DNA of 18,049 bases from UBA1422 sp963676385 (GTDB taxonomy: Bacteria > Bacillota > Clostridia > Peptostreptococcales > Anaerovoracaceae). Location: positions 1 through 18,049 of the forward strand of contig CAXXMM010000012.1 of NCBI GenBank assembly GCA_963676385.2, in the 5' to 3' direction. Below the pieces are notes generated by a model, which saw nothing but the letters and a program-made list of their open reading frames with translations, did no database searches and was not told where the DNA came from. The position numbers were made by a program, and so were the translations under genes. This document shows positions 14,657 to 18,049 of the stretch, one piece after another (within the stretch, counting starts at the first letter, position 1; every line of letters starts with the position of its first letter).

Positions 14657-15022
14657 ATGAAGAATGTAATGCAATGTGATTTTGAGAAAACGCGAAGGTC
14701 GGTTACCATTGAAGAACTTCAAGATGAGGTGGAAAAACTCCAAGATGATTTAAGAAGATTGGGAATCCAAGTGGCAGGGCTATCTAACACTGACATTGGC
14801 ACAATCGTGAAAAATGTGGAAGCAGTGGATTCACCACATCCTGCAACAGGAAAGTGCCAAAGGTGCAAAAGCTGCAAGAACATGAGAATGCCGCATAAGT
14901 CAAATCCCCATTATACATGTGATCTGCGACATGCAACCGTCGAATCGACATGGACATGTGAACTGTACAAGGACAAAAACAATCAAAGGATTGCAGAACC
15001 GGCTTCTTATTGTGAACACTAA
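14657..15022 (+). CDS. Small Cys-rich protein with N-terminal coiled coil
   Basis: 121 residues from ATG 14657 (AAGGTGA at 14645-14651, 5-base gap); the frame can be extended to GTG 14648 or ATG 14651, but those overlap the ribosome site. The N-terminal half has a heptad-like IEELQDEVEKLQDDLRRLGI, probably a short coiled coil. The C-terminal half has CQRCKSCKN, then YTCDLRHATVESTWTCELYK, and a last C near the end. This C-x2-C-x2-C plus C...C pattern suggests bound zinc or an iron-sulfur centre. No family was recognised, though small Cys-rich proteins of this layout are common in phages and mobile elements. It has its own terminator and appears to be monocistronic. Confidence 0.72.
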   Translation: MKNVMQCDFEKTRRSVTIEELQDEVEKLQDDLRRLGIQVAGLSNTDIGTIVKNVEAVDSPHPATGKCQRCKSCKNMRMPHKSNPHYTCDLRHATVESTWTCELYKDKNNQRIAEPASYCEH

Positions 15023-15040
15023 ATCTTCCAATCTAATACT

Positions 15041-15070
15041 AAAAACGGATTCCTTAGGGAGTCCGTTTTT
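15041..15070 (+). terminator. Terminator after the Cys-rich gene
   Basis: AAAAACGGATTCC (15041-15053) pairs with GGAGTCCGTTTTT (15058-15070) with one G-T pair and a 4-base loop, 18 bases after the stop. The A-rich 5' arm may allow bidirectional function. Confidence 0.88.
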
Positions 15071-15397
15071 GTATCTGTCTTGATAAGTTTTGTTAAGCAT
15101 ATTTCTGGTTGTTCTCTGGCTTGATCCTTTTTCTATGCATGGAATTACAATGTCGGATAATCGTTTCTTTGACTATGCCGTTTGACGATGACCAAAAAAT
15201 AAATAACATGACAAAATTAAATACCAATTCTATGGAATTTAAATGAATGCATCCATAAATGCTGACCTTTGATATTCTGCCAAGCTAAATATCTAAGAAA
15301 AATGTATTTGTTTTCATCATAAACAAGTTGCCACAAAAGAATACCAATGTTATAATTAATATGGAATTGATATATTCAAATAAGGTGGAAAATATTC
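15071..15397. other. Regulatory intergenic region upstream of the GntR pair
   Basis: About 330 AT-rich bases with no supported gene. The first 250 hold nothing recognised; the promoter of the GntR operon is at the right end. Confidence 0.5.
15328..15356 (+). promoter_or_regulatory. Sigma-A promoter of the GntR operon
   Basis: TTGCCA (15328-15333) and a perfect TATAAT (15351-15356) with a 17-base spacer, 42 bases before the start codon at 15398. This is the best promoter in the window. Confidence 0.8.
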
Positions 15398-16144
15398 ATG
15401 ACGGAAGCTATCTATAAAAACAGGCCAAAATACGAGGCGACTGAAAAAATAGAGTCCTATATTCGGGCTCATAATTTTCAGCCCCATACCAAGTTGCCAA
15501 GTGAACGGGACATGTGTGAAATGTGGGAGTTGAGTCGGACAAGTGTTCGCCGCGCAATCAATCGTCTGGTTAACGCCGGTGCGATTTACAGTAAAGCAGG
15601 CTCCGGTACTTATGTTGCAGAGCCAAAGATTTTACGTAATCTTCAACATTACATTCCCTTTAAACAGACTGTATCAGAAGCGGGGCACGTGTTTACCACT
15701 CGGGTACTGGCCGCATACATAATGGAGAGCAACAAGCAGATTGCCGAAAATCTCCAACTTCGTTTAGGTCATAAAGTTTACGCCCTGACACGTTTGAGGG
15801 AAATAGACGGCGAGCCCTTTATGATAGATACCAGTTACCTTGACATAAAGCGTTTCCCCGGATTGGACGCCCATGATTTTGCCAGACAGTCCCTGTACTA
15901 TGTACTGTCCGGGGAATATAAAACACCCATTGCCAAAGGCAGCGAGCATATTAGTATGACCTACGCCACCCAAGACGAGGCAAAATATCTAGAAATAAAG
16001 ACTGAAAGTGCGTTGTTTTTTGTAACGGGAATCGCGGCGGATGCCCATGGAAAACCCACGGAATATGCGAAAGTTGTGATCCACCCTGATAAGGTGCGGT
16101 TTATCAGCGAACTAAAACTGGAAGAAGGTGGACAGATTGGCTAA
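15398..16144 (+). CDS. GntR-family regulator with UTRA domain (first of pair)
   Basis: 248 residues. The N-terminal winged helix (about residues 8-75) is clear: TKLPSERDMCEMWELSRTSV, RRAINRLVNAGAIY and SKAGSGTYV, the usual GntR/HutC layout. The remainder (about 85-240) is a UTRA effector domain with KVYALTRLREIDGEPFMIDTSY and ALFFVTGIAADAHGKPTEYA. Such proteins bind small-molecule effectors, often sugar phosphates or histidine-type metabolites, to leave DNA. ATG 15398 has AAGGTGGA (15382-15389) upstream and a strong promoter. The end overlaps the second regulator by 8 bases. Confidence 0.92.
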   Translation: MTEAIYKNRPKYEATEKIESYIRAHNFQPHTKLPSERDMCEMWELSRTSVRRAINRLVNAGAIYSKAGSGTYVAEPKILRNLQHYIPFKQTVSEAGHVFTTRVLAAYIMESNKQIAENLQLRLGHKVYALTRLREIDGEPFMIDTSYLDIKRFPGLDAHDFARQSLYYVLSGEYKTPIAKGSEHISMTYATQDEAKYLEIKTESALFFVTGIAADAHGKPTEYAKVVIHPDKVRFISELKLEEGGQIG

Positions 16145-16892
16145 AAAGGATGATTTTGTAGGGGAAAATGAGATTATCGATTTTCGTTCACCGATTTATC
16201 TTCAACTGCGAGAAGTGATACGAGAAAAGATTGAAGATGGGGAATATCCGGCGGGCGCTGCCATCCCTTCGGAAAATGAACTTTCACGTAGATATGGTGT
16301 CAACCGAGTTACAGTGCGCAATGCCATTGACTGTCTTGTAGATGAGGGGCTTTTGAAGTGCATACAAGGAAAAGGAAACTATGTACTTTACTCCCGGGAT
16401 GGATGTCGGCAGCAGACATTAGATAGTCTACATGGGTTTACGCAGATGATGCACGAAAGTCACATGACAACCAAAATATTAAAGAAGTCGGTTCGTTTGG
16501 CAGATGAAAAATACAGCATACTTTTTGGGATTAAGCAGGAAGATCCAATCCACTATATCAAGCGTTTGTGCTATGCCAACGGTGAACCCTTTGCCTTGGA
16601 AGAAATATTCATTCCGCAGACTGTAATACCATCAATGGCGAATGTTGATTTGTCTGTTTTTACACAATATGAAATTTATGAATCCTTGGGGATAACAATA
16701 AAACGAGCCGTACAGACATTAGATATCGTGCAGCTCGATTTGCAGGAGGCGAACCTCCTCAATATGTTGGACAAACGAAGCGTCTTTTTGCTGACAACGA
16801 CAAGCTACGACCAGAACGCTTGTCCCCTTGAGCATATTCAGGGGTATCAGCGGGGAGACAAGGGAATCTTTGATGTGCACTATACGGCATAA
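16137..16892 (+). CDS. GntR-family regulator with UTRA domain (second of pair)
   Basis: 251 residues from TTG 16137. The winged helix is visible as SPIYLQLREVIREKIEDGEY, AIPSENELSRRYGVNRVTVRN and GKGNYV, followed by a UTRA-type domain (PIHYIKRLCYANGEPFALEE and onward). A GTG at 16128 also opens the frame, but the ribosome site GAAGGTGG (about 16124-16131) covers it; TTG 16137 sits 5 bases after that site. It overlaps the first regulator's stop (16142-16144), suggesting coupled translation, and the two may form a heterodimer or control paired operons. The 3' end overlaps the convergent flavoprotein gene by 13 bases. Confidence 0.92.
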   Translation: MAKKDDFVGENEIIDFRSPIYLQLREVIREKIEDGEYPAGAAIPSENELSRRYGVNRVTVRNAIDCLVDEGLLKCIQGKGNYVLYSRDGCRQQTLDSLHGFTQMMHESHMTTKILKKSVRLADEKYSILFGIKQEDPIHYIKRLCYANGEPFALEEIFIPQTVIPSMANVDLSVFTQYEIYESLGITIKRAVQTLDIVQLDLQEANLLNMLDKRSVFLLTTTSYDQNACPLEHIQGYQRGDKGIFDVHYTA

Positions 16893-17437
16893 CGCCAAAG
16901 TTCTCTCAGTTCCTGCATCTTGGCTTTGTCATTTGCAATCTCACCGGCCCCTGCGGCAGAAAGAGACTGATTGAAACGAAGATCCCAGCCAAGGTAGCTG
17001 CAAATGCAGTCAAACTGTTCTTTGATCATGGCGTATTCCCGGTCGTCCAGTGCAGCTTCACCGACGGTGACAAGACCGATTTTCTTTTTCTGATGGGTTT
17101 GCTGACGTATTTGATCGTCCTTGGAATACAATTTATCAATAACCATTTTCAATTGGGCTGTCACCCCCCAAAAATAAACAGGGGTTCCGAAAATAACAAC
17201 ATCTGCATCATATATTTTCTGTATGATTTTTGCACTGTCGTCGGGGGTGGTACAGTTGCCGCCGTTTTCTTTGCAGGCATTGCAGTTGGTACAACCGCTT
17301 AGCGTTTGGGATGAAACGTCAATAAACGTCACGTCGGCGCCCGGAACATTTGACTTGATTCCCTGAGTAATTTCATTTAAGGCCACCCTTGTGTTTCCGT
17401 TTAATCGAGGGCTGCCGTTTAAAACTAGAATTTTCAT
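16880..17437 (-). CDS. Iron-sulfur-flavoprotein-like NAD(P)H-dependent FMN reductase
   Basis: A 185-residue flavodoxin-fold protein. The FMN phosphate-binding loop is NGSPRLNGNTRVAL at the N terminus, with VVIFGTPVYFWGVTAQLKMV and DKLY later, as in NADPH-dependent FMN reductases. In addition C49-x2-C52-x2-C55-x6-C62 (CTNCNACKENGGNC) matches the compact cluster motif of iron-sulfur flavoproteins, so a [4Fe-4S] centre is plausible. Electron transfer in an anaerobe is inferred; the partner is unknown. The ATG on the minus strand has AGGAGTGG 6 bases upstream. Its gene is divergent from the FGGY kinase and convergent with the GntR gene. Confidence 0.9.
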   Translation of the reverse strand: MKILVLNGSPRLNGNTRVALNEITQGIKSNVPGADVTFIDVSSQTLSGCTNCNACKENGGNCTTPDDSAKIIQKIYDADVVIFGTPVYFWGVTAQLKMVIDKLYSKDDQIRQQTHQKKKIGLVTVGEAALDDREYAMIKEQFDCICSYLGWDLRFNQSLSAAGAGEIANDKAKMQELRELWRYAV

Positions 17438-17557
17438 AAATAACCACTCCTACTCTTTAGTGTTTTGGAATCCAATTAAAAATATTTGGTTTCAATATCA
17501 ATGTTACTTAGGAAAGGAAGGCATGTCAAGGATGAAATATATAAGGCAGGTGGAAAT

Positions 17558-18049
17558 ATGACGAAAAAGTATGTGATTGGCGTGGATTTGGGTACGACAG
17601 CTTTCAAAGCTGGGTTGTTTGATGAGAAAGGCAAGGCCGTTTACACCCATACTCAAGAACATGTTCTTCTTACACCGGCACCATTGACAGTGGAGCAAAG
17701 CGCGGAAAATTACTGGAGTGCCTTTAAAATTTGCGTGAAAAAAATAATGGAAGATTCACATGTGGAAAAAGAAAACGTTGTTTCTCTCAGTTTGTCAGTA
17801 CAGGGGGAAACCATGGCGTTTTTCGATGACAAAATGGAACCTCTATGCAATTTTATTGTGTGGATGGACACAAGGCCTCAGGAAGAGGCAGGGATTATAA
17901 ATTCTCATTTTCCAACTGATGAAATGCTAAGGGTAACGGGGCAGGGGCCGATTATATCCTTATATCCCGCGTGTAAGATTCTATGGATGAAAAATAATCA
18001 TCCGGAGGTTTTTCAAAAGACAGCTAAGATTATGCTGCTGGAGGATTAT
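17558..18049 (+). CDS. FGGY-family carbohydrate kinase (xylulokinase-like), 5' part
   Basis: 164 residues visible from ATG 17558; the frame stays open to the window end. MTKKYVIGVDLGTTAFKAGLFDEKG is the ATP phosphate-binding start of FGGY sugar kinases, followed by LSLSVQGETMAFFD and FIVWMDTRPQEEA, the substrate-binding loop region. AGGTGG (17548-17553) lies 4 bases before the start. The catalytic aspartate and C-terminal lobe are outside the window, so the sugar (xylulose, gluconate or another polyol) cannot be given. It begins after the divergent flavoprotein gene and downstream of the GntR/UTRA pair, which may regulate it. The short 17438-17557 gap holds no confidently assigned promoter. 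Confidence 0.92.
   Translation, partial: MTKKYVIGVDLGTTAFKAGLFDEKGKAVYTHTQEHVLLTPAPLTVEQSAENYWSAFKICVKKIMEDSHVEKENVVSLSLSVQGETMAFFDDKMEPLCNFIVWMDTRPQEEAGIINSHFPTDEMLRVTGQGPIISLYPACKILWMKNNHPEVFQKTAKIMLLEDY

Noticed and set aside
17465..17510. Promoter or GntR operator in the flavoprotein-kinase divergent gap
   Set aside because: Only an imperfect CCAA...TTGG symmetry and no good -10/-35 pair; too weak to list.

Overview
The window looks like a chromosome segment from a low-to-moderate GC Gram-positive anaerobe, most likely Bacillota/Clostridia. The grounds are strong AGGAGG-type ribosome-binding sites, TTG/GTG starts, an ECF energy-coupling module with a QueT-type S component, a type I 3-dehydroquinate dehydratase, and short intergenic gaps with rho-independent terminators. 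No species can be named from the sequence alone.

Region 1 (1-6480) is housekeeping DNA, all on the + strand. It holds the 3' end of tuf with its terminator, aroD, and a tightly overlapping transporter operon ecfA1-ecfA2-ecfT-queT. This is translationally coupled (ATGA) to a long ORF in which tRNA m7G46 methyltransferase (TrmB) is joined in frame to a complete PLP-dependent class I/II aminotransferase. A tRNA-Gly(CCC) gene and a strong bidirectional terminator close the block.

Region 2 (about 6490-13450) looks like an accessory island next to the tRNA. It is visibly more AT-rich than region 1 (estimated by eye). The tRNA 3' tail recurs twice just downstream, once inverted (6491-6510) and once direct (6658-6676), so the interval 6491-6670 is a small element with 13-bp perfect terminal inverted repeats. 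A diverged copy of its inner sequence recurs at about 13357-13453, at the far edge of the AT-rich stretch. Between the copies lie a decayed reading frame, a small ORF, a two-gene unit and a three-gene cassette. The two-gene unit is a 641-aa protein with a C-terminal R-x4-H HEPN-like motif followed by a 184-aa PD-(D/E)XK nuclease-like protein; it is the best candidate for an undescribed defence system. The cassette is a LuxR-type regulator, a nitrilase-superfamily amidase and a MATE exporter, with palindromes in the promoter regions of the first two.

Region 3 (13450-18049) is a mixed regulatory and metabolic segment: a minus-strand Pr6Pr-type membrane protein; an orphan terminator with tandem repeats ahead of a Cys-rich small protein; two overlapping GntR/UTRA regulators under a good sigma-A promoter; a convergent minus-strand iron-sulfur-flavoprotein-like reductase; and the 5' part of an FGGY carbohydrate kinase that runs off the window. 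The GntR pair probably controls the kinase locus, but no operator was identified.
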